64,000 bases of DNA from Burkholderia territorii (lineage in GTDB: Bacteria > Pseudomonadota > Gammaproteobacteria > Burkholderiales > Burkholderiaceae), in contig NZ_CADFEJ010000007.1 in assembly GCF_902833055.1 (NCBI RefSeq), forward strand, positions 186,001 through 250,000. Reading direction: 5' to 3'. The translations under genes and the position numbers were made by a program. Shown piece by piece: positions 19,407 through 29,232 of the stretch. The notes under the pieces were generated by a model. That model ran no database searches and was not told the origin of the DNA. It saw only the letters and a program-made list of their open reading frames with translations. Positions within the stretch are counted from its first letter, which is position 1; each line of letters starts with the position of its first letter.

Positions 19407-20144
19407 TCATTGCGATTGCGGAAGTTCGGCGGCGCCCATCCGGCGGGCGATCACGGCCGCGCGCTGCGCCTGGTAGGCCGAGCCGCGGTGCGCGTCGAAC
19501 CAGCGCGGCTTCGGCAGCATCACCGCGAGACGCGCCGACTGCCACGCACCGAGCCGGCTCGCGGGAATCTTGTAGTAATAGCGGGCGGCAGCCTCGGCAC
19601 CGTACACGCCGCGGCCCCATTCGACGGAATTCAGGTAGATCTCGAAGATCCGCTCCTTGTCGAGCACCGTCTCGAGCATCCACGTGATGATCAGTTCCTG
19701 CCCCTTGCGGATATAGCTCTTCTCGCGCGACAGGAACAGATTGCGCGCGAGCTGCTGCGTGATCGTCGAACCGCCCGCGACGATCCGGCCGCGCGCCTTG
19801 TTCTTCTCCCACGCCTGCAGGATCGCATCGACGTCGTAGCCGTTGTTGGTCGCGAAGGTCGAATCTTCCGATGCGATCAGCGCACGCTTCAGATTGCGCG
19901 AGATCTGGTCGTACGGCACCCACTGGTGCTGGATCCGCGCGGGCGGATTGTCGCGCGACAGCCACCACGCGTCGGTGCGCATGAACGCGGTCGACCCTGG
20001 ATTGATGAACGACCACAGCGCGATCTGCGCGAGATAGAACAGCTGCGTCGCGAGCCACGCGCCCGCGAACACCGAGGCCGCGTAGACGATCCAGCGGGTC
20101 GCGCCGATCGTCCGCGTGCGCTGCGTGCCGCTTACCGCCACCAC
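19407..20144 (-). CDS. mtgA: Monofunctional peptidoglycan glycosyltransferase
   Basis: Polymerises lipid II into glycan strands at the inner membrane. 245 residues: one N-terminal membrane anchor (about 17-45) and a GT51 domain. Catalytic Glu93 lies in [14 protein letters not shown], where the usual His of the EDxxFxxHxG motif is Asn. Motif 2, [15 protein letters not shown], and ELIITWMLE are intact. The GTG at 20144 has GGAG at eight bases. It follows aroE by 15 bases, so rnb-like, aroE and mtgA form an operon. Confidence 0.94.
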   Translation of the reverse strand: MVAVSGTQRTRTIGATRWIVYAASVFAGAWLATQLFYLAQIALWSFINPGSTAFMRTDAWWLSRDNPPARIQHQWVPYDQISRNLKRALIASEDSTFATNNGYDVDAILQAWEKNKARGRIVAGGSTITQQLARNLFLSREKSYIRKGQELIITWMLETVLDKERIFEIYLNSVEWGRGVYGAEAAARYYYKIPASRLGAWQSARLAVMLPKPRWFDAHRGSAYQAQRAAVIARRMGAAELPQSQ

Positions 20145-20159
20145 TTGCCGCGCTCCGGC

Positions 20160-21026
20160 TCAGGCCGCCGCGAGCGCCTGGCGCAGCGCGGCCAGCACCG
20201 GTGCACCGTCCGGCCGCACGCCGCGCCAGATGAAGAACGATTCGGCCGCCTGCTCGACCAGCATGCCGAGCCCGTCGGCCGTGCGCGCGCCGAGCGACGC
20301 CGCATGCTGCATGAACACGGTCGGCTGCGCGCCGTACATCATGTCGTACGCGAGCGTGTGCGCGCCGAACGCGGCCGCGTCGCACTCCGGCAGCGCCGCG
20401 TCGAGGCTGCCGGCCGTCGCGTTGACGATCACGTCGTACGGTTGCGCACGCACGGTATCCGGGCCGCCGCCCGACAGCACGCAGCCGGCATCGTGCGCCG
20501 CCTGCGAGAACTGGCCGACGAGCGCCTCGGCCTTGCTCGCGGTGCGGTTCACGATCGTGATCGACAGCGGCGCGCGCTCGAGCATCGGCAGCACGACCCC
20601 GCGCGCCGCGCCGCCCGCGCCGAGCAGCAGGATGCGCGCGCCCGCGAGCGACACGCCGAGGTTCGCTTCGATGTCGCGCACGAGGCCGACGCCGTCCGTG
20701 TTGTCGCCGTAGAGGCTGCCATCGGCTTCGATGCGCAGCGTGTTCACCGCGCCGGCCGCCGCCGCGCGCGGCGACAGCGTGTCGGCGAGCGCATGCGCGT
20801 CGAGCTTGAACGGCACCGTCACGTTGGCGCCGCGGCCGCCTTCGGCGATGAACGCGCGCACGGCGGCCTCGAAACCGTCGACCGGCGCGAGCCGGTGCTC
20901 GTAGACGATCGCCTCGCCCGTCTGCGCGGCGAACTGCGCGTGGATGAACGGCGACTTGCTGTGCGCCACCGGATTGCCGAACACCACGTAGCGGTCGGCG
21001 CCGCTCGTCGACGCGGCTGCATTCAT
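20160..21026 (-). CDS. aroE: Shikimate dehydrogenase
   Basis: Reduces 3-dehydroshikimate to shikimate with NADPH in aromatic amino acid synthesis. The 288 residues hold the shikimate-binding NPVAHSKSPFIH, the catalytic Lys in NVTVPFK, NTDGVG and the nucleotide loop LLLGAGGAARGV followed by VNRTASKAE, whose Arg/Thr pattern suits NADP. The ATG at 21026 overlaps the stop of the upstream RNase gene (ATGA). Confidence 0.95.
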   Translation of the reverse strand: MNAAASTSGADRYVVFGNPVAHSKSPFIHAQFAAQTGEAIVYEHRLAPVDGFEAAVRAFIAEGGRGANVTVPFKLDAHALADTLSPRAAAAGAVNTLRIEADGSLYGDNTDGVGLVRDIEANLGVSLAGARILLLGAGGAARGVVLPMLERAPLSITIVNRTASKAEALVGQFSQAAHDAGCVLSGGGPDTVRAQPYDVIVNATAGSLDAALPECDAAAFGAHTLAYDMMYGAQPTVFMQHAASLGARTADGLGMLVEQAAESFFIWRGVRPDGAPVLAALRQALAAA

Positions 21027-23116
21027 GATGCGCGCCCCTGTTCGCCTGGTTCGCTTTCGCGGTCGTTGCCGGCGTCGCCGCCATCGGCCGCCGCGCCGTC
21101 CGCTTCGGCCAGCGCCTCGGCCTCCGCTTGCGCCGACGCGTCTTGCGCATCGACCAGCGTGTCGTCGCCGCCTTCGGTCTCGTCTTCGTCGTCGGCCGCA
21201 TCGCCACTCGTCACCGTCGGCGCGTCGAGCACGTTCAGCAGCCGCACCGACGCCTCGATCGTCAGCTCGTCGAGCGACATCACCTCGAGCAGCACGCGCG
21301 TGCCGCGCGCATGCACGCCGAGGCCCGGCACGTGCAGCAGCAGCGGAATTTCCTCGAGGCGCACGAGATCGCCCTTCACGACGCTCGCGACAACCTGCTT
21401 CTTCTGCTCCTGCGCGAGCCAGCGCAGGCACCAGAAATACTCCATCCGGCGCTGGTAGTCAGCGTAGGCCGTGTACGTATCGTCGAAGCCCTGCACGACC
21501 GCGTACAGGTCGGCGTCCTTCGGCTTGAACGGCGCGGCGAGCTTCGCGGTGACGCCGTGCTGCACGCACGCGAGCAGCTGCCACTGGTTCACGAGGTCGA
21601 CGTAGCGGCGCAGCGGCGACGTGCTCCACGCATACTGCGCGACGCCGAGGCCCTCGTGCGGCGCGGCCGTCGTCTGCATCCGCGTGCGCTTCGGGCCGGG
21701 TGCACCGAAGCCGCGCTGCGAGCGGTAGATGCCCGGCACCGTGTGATCGTGCAGGAACGCGCCCCAGGTCGAGTTCGCGAGGATCGCGAGCTCCGACACG
21801 ATCAGGTCGAGCGGCGAGCCGCGGCGGCGCGGCGTGATCGTCACGTGCTCGCCTTCGACGTAGAAGTTGTAATCGGTGTTGCGCTGCACTTCGCGCTTCA
21901 GGCCGTAGCCCGCGCGCGCGACCTGGCGCTTCTCGAACAGTGCCTGCGCGAGCGGCCACAGCACGGCGATGTCGTCCTTGTGCGGGTAGTCGCCGGTGCC
22001 GGCCGCGAGCGTCTCTTCGTTGACGAGCTCGTCGAGCGTGTTGTGGCGCAGGTTGTTCTTCACGTACACGAGCTCGGCGCGCGTCTCGTTCGCCACGATC
22101 TCCTGCGTCTCGCGGTTGACGATGATGTACAGCGACAGCGCAGGACGGTAATCGCCTTCCTTCAGCGTGAACACGTCGACGACGTCGTCCGGCAGCATCG
22201 TGATCTTGTCGCCCGGCATGTAGACGGTCGACAGGCGCGCGCGCGCGATCGCGTCGACCGCGTCGCCGCGCACGATGCCCAGCGCCGGCGCCGCGATGTG
22301 CACGCCGATCCGCACGCGACCGTCGGCCAGGTGCTCGACCGAGAACGCGTCGTCGATTTCGGTCGTCGTGATGTCGTCGATCGAGAATGCCTCGACGTCC
22401 GCGCGCGGCAGGTCGTCCGGCAGCGGGCCGACCGTGACGGGCGGAAAGCCCGTGCCGTGCGGGAAGAATTCCGCGAGGAAGCGCGCTTCGTGCAGCGCAC
22501 GCGGCGACTCGATGCCGCCGCAGTCGAGCATCAGCCGAGCCGGCGACACGCCGCGCGCGCCGGCCGCCGCTTCCATCGCCTTGTATTCGATCGAATTCTT
22601 GTCCGGCCGCGTCAGCAGGCCGAGCACCTTGCCCGCGAATGCCTCCGGCAGCTTGCCGGCCTTCAGTTCCTCTTCGTACTGCGCCTGCACGAGTGCCTGC
22701 TGGCGCTTGCGCTCGAGCGACGCGAGCGCCATCTTGAGCTGCTCTTCCGGCGCGCGCTGATACTGGCCGCGCCCCTTGCGGCGGAAGTAGACGGGCGAGC
22801 CGTGCAGCCGCAGCACGAGCGCCGCGCGCTCGACCGGGCCGTAGGTCGCGCCGAAGTATTCCGCGGCCAGCGCCGTATACGCGAATTCCTCGGGCGGCGC
22901 GCACTCCCACAGGAAATCCAGGTCGATCTGTTGCGCGGCCGTGTCGGCTTCCTGCATCAGCTCGCTCGCGGCCGGCTTCTCGAATTCGATCAGCACGTCT
23001 TTCGCACGCACCTTCGCGCGCCGCCCGCCGGGCAACTCGACCTGAAATGCGTCGCCTTGGCGCGACAGCACGCTGCCCGCCTTGAAACTGCCCGATTCCT
23101 CGAAGAAAACGTTCAC
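21023..23116 (-). CDS. RNase II/R-family (RNB-domain) ribonuclease
   Basis: A 3'-5' processive exoribonuclease, 697 residues. The RNB catalytic domain contains SIDDITTTEIDDAFSVE, with the acidic cluster that binds magnesium, and later TSPLRRYVDLVNQWQL with the conserved Tyr/Arg region. A short OB-like domain precedes it. The C-terminus ends in an unusual tail of about 60 residues, rich in Asp, Glu, Ala and Gly. The protein is shorter than RNase R (about 800) and similar to RNase II. It is the first gene of the operon with aroE and mtgA. Confidence 0.9.
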   Translation of the reverse strand: MNVFFEESGSFKAGSVLSRQGDAFQVELPGGRRAKVRAKDVLIEFEKPAASELMQEADTAAQQIDLDFLWECAPPEEFAYTALAAEYFGATYGPVERAALVLRLHGSPVYFRRKGRGQYQRAPEEQLKMALASLERKRQQALVQAQYEEELKAGKLPEAFAGKVLGLLTRPDKNSIEYKAMEAAAGARGVSPARLMLDCGGIESPRALHEARFLAEFFPHGTGFPPVTVGPLPDDLPRADVEAFSIDDITTTEIDDAFSVEHLADGRVRIGVHIAAPALGIVRGDAVDAIARARLSTVYMPGDKITMLPDDVVDVFTLKEGDYRPALSLYIIVNRETQEIVANETRAELVYVKNNLRHNTLDELVNEETLAAGTGDYPHKDDIAVLWPLAQALFEKRQVARAGYGLKREVQRNTDYNFYVEGEHVTITPRRRGSPLDLIVSELAILANSTWGAFLHDHTVPGIYRSQRGFGAPGPKRTRMQTTAAPHEGLGVAQYAWSTSPLRRYVDLVNQWQLLACVQHGVTAKLAAPFKPKDADLYAVVQGFDDTYTAYADYQRRMEYFWCLRWLAQEQKKQVVASVVKGDLVRLEEIPLLLHVPGLGVHARGTRVLLEVMSLDELTIEASVRLLNVLDAPTVTSGDAADDEDETEGGDDTLVDAQDASAQAEAEALAEADGAAADGGDAGNDRESEPGEQGRAS

Positions 23117-23197
23117 TCAGTACTCTCGTTCAGACTGCCGGGCGCCGTATCGGCGGCGCCGCAAGATGATGGGAATTCGATCGGCATGACGCCGGAT

Positions 23198-23767
23198 TCA
23201 TGACGTACGTTCGTCGCAAAAGGCGAGAACGTCGTCGACGTAGTCGGCAAATTCGCTGATCCCGTGATCGCTGCCTTCGATCACGCGCGTTTTCGCGCCC
23301 GGGTAATGGGCGAGCATCTCGCGGTAGTCCAGCACTTCGTCGCCCGTCGCCGCGAACAGATAGTAGCGTTCGGGCCGCGAAATCGCCGGCACGCGCAGCG
23401 CATCGAGTTCGTGCAGGTGACGGCGTTCGACGACGATCGACCCGCCGCCGTGCCAGAGCGGCTGTTCGCCCAGATACTGCTCGAGATCGCGCTGCGGGAC
23501 GATCGCCGGATTCAGCAGCACCGCCTTCCAGCCGCGCTTCTCGGCGAGCCAGGTCGCATAGTAGCCGCCGAGCGAGCTGCCGATCACCGTCACGTCGCGC
23601 GCGCCGGCCACCTCGGTTTGCGCGAGTGCGATCGCCTCGAGCGGCGACACCGACAGCGACGGGCAGCGCCACTCGTGCGAGCGGCCGAGTTCGGCCATGC
23701 GCGCGGCGAGGAGCCGCGACTTCTGCGACTCCGGCGACGACCGGAATCCGTGCAGGTACAGGATCAC
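23198..23767 (-). CDS. YqiA/YcfP-family alpha/beta hydrolase
   Basis: A 189-residue single-domain alpha/beta hydrolase. ILYLHGFRSSPES at the N-terminus and the nucleophile elbow GSSLGGYYATWLAE (Ser near 64) define the YqiA/YcfP esterase family; catalytic Asp (ATGDEVLDYRE) and His (EGSDHGISEF) are also in place. E. coli YqiA hydrolyses short-chain esters; the physiological substrate is unknown. The GTG start overlaps the mpl stop codon (GTGA), so the two are coupled. Confidence 0.87.
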   Translation of the reverse strand: MILYLHGFRSSPESQKSRLLAARMAELGRSHEWRCPSLSVSPLEAIALAQTEVAGARDVTVIGSSLGGYYATWLAEKRGWKAVLLNPAIVPQRDLEQYLGEQPLWHGGGSIVVERRHLHELDALRVPAISRPERYYLFAATGDEVLDYREMLAHYPGAKTRVIEGSDHGISEFADYVDDVLAFCDERTS

Positions 23768-25149
23768 GCGCGGCTCCCGAGCGCGTCGAGCAACTTCTGG
23801 TGCACGCCGCCGAAACCGCCGTTGCTCATCACGAGCACGTGGTCGCCCGGGCGCGCGGCCTCGACGACCGACTTCACCAGCAGATGGAGATCGTCGAACG
23901 CGCGAGCCTTGTCGCCGAGCGGCGCGAGCGCGTCGCCGAGGTTCCAGCCGAGCGCGTCACGCCCGGTCGGCGCACCGTAGCCGAACACCAGATCGGCGTC
24001 GGCGAGGCTTGCCGGCAGTTGCGCCTTCATCACGCCGAGCTTCATCGTGTTCGAACGCGGCTCGAGCACGGCGAGAATGCGGGAATTTTCGCGACCGATG
24101 CGCGCACGAAGGCCGGCGATCGTCGTTTCGATCGCGGTCGGATGGTGCGCGAAGTCGTCGTAGACGGTCACGCCGTCCACGCTGCCGCGCACTTCCATGC
24201 GCCGCTTCACGTTGCGGAACGATGCGAGCGATTCGGCGGCCTGCGCGGGCGGCACGCCGACGTGGCGCGCGGCGGCGATCGCCGCCAGCGCGTTCATCCG
24301 GTTGTGGTCGCCCTGCACCTGCCATGCGACTTCGCCCACGCGCTCGGCCTGCGAGTACACCGCGAAGCGCTCGTCGACCGGCACGCCGTCCTCGGCCGGG
24401 AGCGCCTGCCAGCCGCCGTCGACACCGAAGCGCTCGACTTCGCTCCAGCAGCCGCGCGCGAGCACACGCTCGAGTGCGTCCGAGCGGCCGTTGGTCACGA
24501 TCCGGCCGACGCCCGGCACGGTGCGCACGAGGTGATGGAATTGCGTTTCGATCGCGGCGAGATCCGGGAAGATGTCGGCGTGATCGAATTCCAGATTGTT
24601 GAGCACCGCGGTGCGCGGCCGGTAGTGGACGAACTTCGAGCGCTTGTCGAAGAACGCCGTGTCGTATTCGTCGGCCTCGATCACGAAGAAGCTCGAATCG
24701 GTCAGCCTCGCGGATACGCCGAAGTTCAGCGGCACGCCGCCGATCAGGAAGCCCGGGTTCAGGCCGGCATCTTCCAGCAGCCACGCGAGCATCGACGAGG
24801 TGGTCGTCTTGCCGTGCGTGCCGGCGACCGCCAGCACCCATTTGCCGGCCAGCACGTGCTCGCCGAGCCATTGCGGCCCCGATACATACGGCAGGCCGCG
24901 ATCGAGGATCGCCTCCATCAGCGGGTTGCCGCGCGTGACGACGTTGCCGATCACGAACAGGTCGGGCTTGAGGTCGATCTGTTCGGCGCCGTAGCCCTCG
25001 ATCAGCGTGATGCCCTGCGCCTCGAGCTGCGTGCTCATCGGCGGATAGACGCCCGCGTCGCAACCCGTCACCGTGTGCCCCGCCTCGCGCGCGAGCACGG
25101 CGAGACCGCCCATGAAGGTGCCGCAGATGCCAAGAATGTGGATGTGCAT
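23764..25149 (-). CDS. mpl: UDP-N-acetylmuramate:L-alanyl-gamma-D-glutamyl-meso-diaminopimelate ligase
   Basis: Recycles cell-wall tripeptide by joining it to UDP-MurNAc in the cytoplasm. The 461 residues match Mpl: HIHILGICGTFMGGLA at the N-terminus, ATP loop AGTHGKTTTSSML, LNNLEFDHADIF and YDDFAHHPTAIETT. The window also holds ampD, another recycling enzyme. Start ATG at 25149 (MHIHILG) lacks a strong ribosome site but fits the family; the open frame further upstream is not homologous. It is divergent from the gene at 25383. Confidence 0.94.
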   Translation of the reverse strand: MHIHILGICGTFMGGLAVLAREAGHTVTGCDAGVYPPMSTQLEAQGITLIEGYGAEQIDLKPDLFVIGNVVTRGNPLMEAILDRGLPYVSGPQWLGEHVLAGKWVLAVAGTHGKTTTSSMLAWLLEDAGLNPGFLIGGVPLNFGVSARLTDSSFFVIEADEYDTAFFDKRSKFVHYRPRTAVLNNLEFDHADIFPDLAAIETQFHHLVRTVPGVGRIVTNGRSDALERVLARGCWSEVERFGVDGGWQALPAEDGVPVDERFAVYSQAERVGEVAWQVQGDHNRMNALAAIAAARHVGVPPAQAAESLASFRNVKRRMEVRGSVDGVTVYDDFAHHPTAIETTIAGLRARIGRENSRILAVLEPRSNTMKLGVMKAQLPASLADADLVFGYGAPTGRDALGWNLGDALAPLGDKARAFDDLHLLVKSVVEAARPGDHVLVMSNGGFGGVHQKLLDALGSRA

Positions 25150-25382
25150 AGATGAATGCTTTCGCGCCGCCGGGCGCCGTCGATTCGGAAAGATGGTCTG
25201 CGGCACGCCGGACGGGCCGTCCGGCCAACGACTTTCGCCGCGACACGAAGACCGCCATTGTAACTGACGGCCCGCCATGCCCGGCGGCCCGAACGACGGA
25301 TCCGAACACCGCGCGGCGCGGCGGGCGGCACCGGGGCGCACCACGCTCGGCCGTGGCGTCGATCGAGTATGATTGCCGGATC

Positions 25383-26027
25383 ATGTCTCGCAAACCTCTT
25401 GTCGACCCGCGGCGCGCCCGCGAGGAAATTGCCCAGTCCGCCGCCCGCCTGATCGCGGAGGACGGCCTCGATTACGCCGGCGCGAAACGCAAGGCCGCGC
25501 GCCAGCTGTTCGGCGACACGCGCGTTGCCGGCGAATGGCTGCCTGATAACGACCTGATCGAGGAAGAACTGCGCGAGTACCTGGCCTTGTTCCAGAGCGA
25601 CACACAGCCGGGCGAGCTGCGCCGCCTGCGTGAAATCGCGCTCGACTGGATGCGCCGGCTCGCCGACTTCAATCCGTTCGTGACGGGCGCGGTGCTGAAT
25701 GGCACCGCGAACACGCATTCGGACATTCATTTGCAGATATTCACCGACAACCCGAAGGACGTCGCGATCTACCTGCTGAACCAGAACGTTCAGTACGACG
25801 TGTCCGAGACGCGGCATTTCGCCGGCCGCGCCGACGTCGAGACGCTCAGCTTCCTGTGGCGTCCACGGCGCGACGTGGACGCGATCGGCATCCACGTCGC
25901 GCTCTACGCGAGCGACGACCTGCGCGGCGCGGTCAAGGCCGACGCGCGCGGCCGAATCGCCCGTGCGGACGCCCACGTGTTGCGCGCGCTGCTCGAGGCC
26001 GGCAACGCCCCTTCCGAACCGGAATGA
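25383..26027 (+). CDS. Conserved protein with nucleotidyltransferase-like region
   Basis: 214 residues with no firm family. In related genomes such proteins are sometimes labelled UDP-N-acetylmuramate-alanine ligase, which is not supported: there is no Mur ligase ATP loop. The N-terminal third is helical (AREEIAQSAARLIAEDGLDYAGAKRKA). The middle, VLNGTANTHSDIHLQI (about 105-120), resembles the GS..SDIDL strand-turn of small nucleotidyltransferases, but the second acidic residue is His, so activity is doubtful. IGIHVALYASDD may be the third strand. It lies next to a tlpA-type gene seven bases downstream and is divergent from mpl. Confidence 0.75.
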   Translation: MSRKPLVDPRRAREEIAQSAARLIAEDGLDYAGAKRKAARQLFGDTRVAGEWLPDNDLIEEELREYLALFQSDTQPGELRRLREIALDWMRRLADFNPFVTGAVLNGTANTHSDIHLQIFTDNPKDVAIYLLNQNVQYDVSETRHFAGRADVETLSFLWRPRRDVDAIGIHVALYASDDLRGAVKADARGRIARADAHVLRALLEAGNAPSEPE

Positions 26028-26034
26028 TTCAACG

Positions 26035-26589
26035 ATGATGATGAAACGCATGTTGGCGCTCGCGGTGGTCGCGGCCGCCGCCGTCGCCGGCGGGCTCGCC
26101 GCCGGCCATTGGTTCCGCGGCGGCAGCGCCGACGACGGCGTCGCCGTCGCCGCATCCGCCACGCCAGGCAGCCCGGTCGACCAACTGTGGGCCGCGTCGC
26201 TGACCGGCGTCGACGGCAAGCCGGCGTCGCTCGCCTCCTTCAAGGGCCAGAAGGTCGTCGTCAATTTCTGGGCGTCGTGGTGCGGCCCCTGCGTCGAAGA
26301 GATGCCGGAGCTCGTCGCGTTGTCGCACCAATACAAGCAGAAGGGCATCCGCTTCATCGGAATCGGCGTCGATTCCGACCAGAACGTGAAGAACTTCCTG
26401 CAGAAGGTGAAGGTCGACTACCCCGTCTTCGTCAGCGGCTATGCGGGCGCCGATCTGGCCCGTAATTTTGGAAATACCGCGGGCGCGCTTCCGTTTACGG
26501 TCGTCATCGACGAAACCGGCAAAGTTCGCGAGACAAAATTGGGACAAATCCAACCGGCGGAGCTGAAAAAGACCCTGGACGCGTTGTGA
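26035..26589 (+). CDS. TlpA-family thiol:disulfide oxidoreductase
   Basis: A membrane-anchored or secreted thioredoxin-fold protein of 184 residues. The N-terminus is an uncleaved or cleaved signal (MMMKRMLALA... to about residue 25). The active site is WASWCGPC (Cys83 and Cys86) and the cis-Pro loop is GALPFTVVIDE. It probably reduces periplasmic disulfides, for example for cytochrome c maturation or as a DsbE/ResA-like partner. Three successive ATG codons (26035, 26038, 26041) make the exact start uncertain. Confidence 0.9.
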   Translation: MMMKRMLALAVVAAAAVAGGLAAGHWFRGGSADDGVAVAASATPGSPVDQLWAASLTGVDGKPASLASFKGQKVVVNFWASWCGPCVEEMPELVALSHQYKQKGIRFIGIGVDSDQNVKNFLQKVKVDYPVFVSGYAGADLARNFGNTAGALPFTVVIDETGKVRETKLGQIQPAELKKTLDAL

Positions 26590-26783
26590 TCGCCGTGAGC
26601 CGCCGCTTGCGCGTTGGCGGCGATTTATCCGTCGATCACCGCAATTTCACGTGATTTCGCTGAGACTTTGCGATGGCACCGGTAATTCTTGCAGGTCGCG
26701 CGCGCCCGGCCGTTCGGCAAAACTAGACAAATTTCTCTAAATAGCGCTAAAGTTCGCGCAATTCCGCAGAAATAGAAGCGACC

Positions 26784-27236
26784 ATGACACGATTGCTGGT
26801 GCTGCACGGCCCCAACCTGAACCTTCTCGGCACCCGGGAACCGGAGGTGTACGGCCGCGTCACGCTCGCGCAGATCGATCAGGCGCTTGCCGCGCGGGCA
26901 CAGGAGGCCGGTGCCGAACTGTCGTCGTTCCAGAGCAACCATGAAGGCGCGCTCGTCGACCGCATCCAGGCCGCGCGGGAGGAACAGACCGATTTCATCC
27001 TGATCAATCCCGCCGCGTATACGCACACGAGCGTCGCGATCCGGGACGCGATCGCCGGCGTCGGCATCCCGTTCGTCGAGGTTCATCTGTCGAACGTGCA
27101 CCGCCGCGAAGCGTTCAGGCACCACTCCTACTTTTCCGACCAGGCCGAAGGCGTGATCTGCGGGCTGGGCTGGAAAGGTTATCTGTACGCGCTCGAGTAC
27201 GCGCTGGACAAGCTGCAAGGCGCGTCGCGCGGCTGA
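26784..27236 (+). CDS. aroQ: 3-dehydroquinate dehydratase, type II
   Basis: Dehydrates 3-dehydroquinate to 3-dehydroshikimate. A 150-residue dodecameric type II enzyme: [19 protein letters not shown] with the catalytic Tyr, [16 protein letters not shown], and [22 protein letters not shown] with the substrate-binding His/Arg. Upstream 26590-26783 holds a possible promoter (TAGACA at about 26731, an 18-base spacer, TAAAGT) and the AT-rich stretch around it. accB and accC follow on the same strand; this gene order is common in proteobacteria. Confidence 0.95.
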   Translation: MTRLLVLHGPNLNLLGTREPEVYGRVTLAQIDQALAARAQEAGAELSSFQSNHEGALVDRIQAAREEQTDFILINPAAYTHTSVAIRDAIAGVGIPFVEVHLSNVHRREAFRHHSYFSDQAEGVICGLGWKGYLYALEYALDKLQGASRG

Positions 27237-27253
27237 TTTCGCGATCTAGATTC

Positions 27254-27274
27254 AGCGCCGGTCTCACCGGCGCT
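27254..27274 (+). terminator. Hairpin between aroQ and accB
   Basis: AGCGCCGG (27254-27261), loop TCTCA, CCGGCGCT (27267-27274), followed by TTTCACG. The short U run suggests partial termination (attenuation) between aroQ and accB rather than a full stop. Confidence 0.45.
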
Positions 27275-27300
27275 TTCACGTATTGAAAGGGGAATTCCCG

Positions 27301-27777
27301 ATGGATCTTCGTAAGCTGAAAACTCTGATCGACCTCGTCTCCGAATCCGGCATCTCCGAGCTGGAAGTGACGGAAGGCGAAGGCAAGGTGCGTATCGTCA
27401 AGAACGCACCGCCGGTCTATGTCCAGCCGACGGGCGGATTTGCCCCGCAGGTCAGCGCGCCGGCCCCGGCGGCCGCACTGCCGACCGAAGGCGCGGCTGC
27501 CGCGCCGGCCGCCGGCGCCGCTGCCGCGCCCGCCGCACCGCAAGGCCACGTCGTGACGTCGCCGATGGTCGGCACGTTCTACCGCGCGCCGTCGCCGGGC
27601 GCCGACCCGTTCGTCCAGGTCGGCGATTCGGTCAAGGAAGGCCAGACCATCTGCATCATCGAAGCGATGAAGCTGCTCAACGAGATCGAGTCGGACAAGG
27701 CCGGCGTGATCAAGGAAATCCTCGTCGAGAACGGCCAGGCCGTCGAATACGGCCAGCCGCTTTTCGTGATCGGCTAA
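27301..27777 (+). CDS. accB: Biotin carboxyl carrier protein of acetyl-CoA carboxylase
   Basis: Carries CO2 on biotin during malonyl-CoA formation. 158 residues: an N-terminal helical domain, an Ala/Pro-rich flexible linker (about 55-80) and a biotinyl domain with [19 protein letters not shown], including the thumb, and the biotinylation site [10 protein letters not shown] (Lys124). AAGGGG lies upstream of the ATG at 27301; a TTG 18 bases earlier is not used by the family. accC follows after 85 bases. Confidence 0.96.
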   Translation: MDLRKLKTLIDLVSESGISELEVTEGEGKVRIVKNAPPVYVQPTGGFAPQVSAPAPAAALPTEGAAAAPAAGAAAAPAAPQGHVVTSPMVGTFYRAPSPGADPFVQVGDSVKEGQTICIIEAMKLLNEIESDKAGVIKEILVENGQAVEYGQPLFVIG

Positions 27778-27862
27778 GCCCGCCGCGCGGCCCGTCCGGC
27801 CGCGCTCCGCCGATGCTCGCCAGGCGCCGTTCGCGCGCCCCTCGAAGAGACGAATACTCGCT

Positions 27863-29230
27863 ATGTTTGAAAAAATCCTCATTGCCAACCGCGGTGAAAT
27901 CGCGCTGCGCATCCAGCGCGCGTGCCGCGAGCTCGGCGTCAAGACGGTGGTCGTCTACTCGGAAGCCGACAAGGAAGCCAAGTACGTGCGCCTCGCGGAC
28001 GAAGCCGTCTGTATCGGCCCGGCCCCGTCGAATCTGAGCTACCTGAACATGCCGGCGCTGATCAGCGCCGCGGAAGTCACCGATGCCGAGGCGATCCACC
28101 CCGGCTACGGCTTCCTGTCGGAGAACGCCGACTTCGCGGAACGCGTCGAGCAGTCGGGCTTCACGTTCATCGGCCCGCGCCCGGAAACGATCCGCCTGAT
28201 GGGCGACAAGGTCACCGCGAAGCAGACCATGATCAAGACGGGCGTGCCGTGCGTGCCGGGTTCGGAAGGCGCGTTGCCGGACGATCCGAAGGAGATCGTG
28301 AAGATTGCCCGCGCGATCGGCTATCCGGTCATCATCAAGGCAGCGGGCGGCGGCGGCGGGCGCGGGATGCGCGTCGTGCACACCGAGGCCGCGCTCGTCA
28401 ATGCGGTCAACATGACCCGCGAGGAAGCCGGCCGTGCGTTCGGCAACCCGCAGGTGTACATGGAGAAGTTCCTCGAGAACCCGCGCCACATCGAAATCCA
28501 GGTGTTGTCGGATGCGCACAAGAACGCGATCTGGCTCGGCGAACGCGACTGCTCGATGCAGCGCCGTCACCAGAAGGTGATCGAGGAAGCGCCGGCGCCC
28601 GGCATTCCGCGCCGCCTGATCGAGCGCATCGGCGACCGCTGCGCGGACGCGTGCAAGAAGATGGGCTATCTCGGCGCGGGCACGTTCGAATTCCTGTACG
28701 AGAACAACGAGTTCTACTTCATCGAGATGAACACGCGCGTGCAGGTCGAGCACCCGGTGTCGGAGATGATCACGGGCGTCGACATCGTGCAGGAACAGAT
28801 CCGCATCGCAGCCGGCGAGAAGCTCACGCTGCGCCAGCGCGACATCCAGTTCCGCGGACATGCGATCGAATGCCGGATCAACGCGGAAGATCCGTTCAAG
28901 TTCACGCCGTCCCCGGGCCGGATCACGTCGTGGCATACGCCGGGCGGCCCCGGCGTGCGCGTCGATTCGCATGCATACAATGGCTATTTCGTGCCGCCGA
29001 ACTATGATTCGATGATCGGCAAGCTGATCACCTACGGCGCGACGCGCGACCAGGCGATCCGCCGGATGCGCATCGCGCTGTCGGAAATGGTCGTCGAAGG
29101 CATTCAGACCAACATCCCGCTGCACCGCGAGCTGATGATCGACTCGAAGTTCGTCGAAGGCGGCACCAGCATCCATTACCTCGAACACCGGCTCGCCCAG
29201 AAGCAGCAGGTCGCACCGGAAGAAGCGTAA
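27863..29230 (+). CDS. accC: Biotin carboxylase subunit of acetyl-CoA carboxylase
   Basis: Carboxylates the biotin of AccB using ATP and bicarbonate. 455 residues with the ATP-grasp core: [30 protein letters not shown], the glycine loop [13 protein letters not shown], and [20 protein letters not shown] with catalytic Glu and Arg. The C-terminal domain has FTPSPGRIT. It overlaps nothing but is followed by prmA after two bases, so accB-accC-prmA is one transcript. Confidence 0.97.
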   Translation: MFEKILIANRGEIALRIQRACRELGVKTVVVYSEADKEAKYVRLADEAVCIGPAPSNLSYLNMPALISAAEVTDAEAIHPGYGFLSENADFAERVEQSGFTFIGPRPETIRLMGDKVTAKQTMIKTGVPCVPGSEGALPDDPKEIVKIARAIGYPVIIKAAGGGGGRGMRVVHTEAALVNAVNMTREEAGRAFGNPQVYMEKFLENPRHIEIQVLSDAHKNAIWLGERDCSMQRRHQKVIEEAPAPGIPRRLIERIGDRCADACKKMGYLGAGTFEFLYENNEFYFIEMNTRVQVEHPVSEMITGVDIVQEQIRIAAGEKLTLRQRDIQFRGHAIECRINAEDPFKFTPSPGRITSWHTPGGPGVRVDSHAYNGYFVPPNYDSMIGKLITYGATRDQAIRRMRIALSEMVVEGIQTNIPLHRELMIDSKFVEGGTSIHYLEHRLAQKQQVAPEEA

Positions 29231-29232
29231 GC

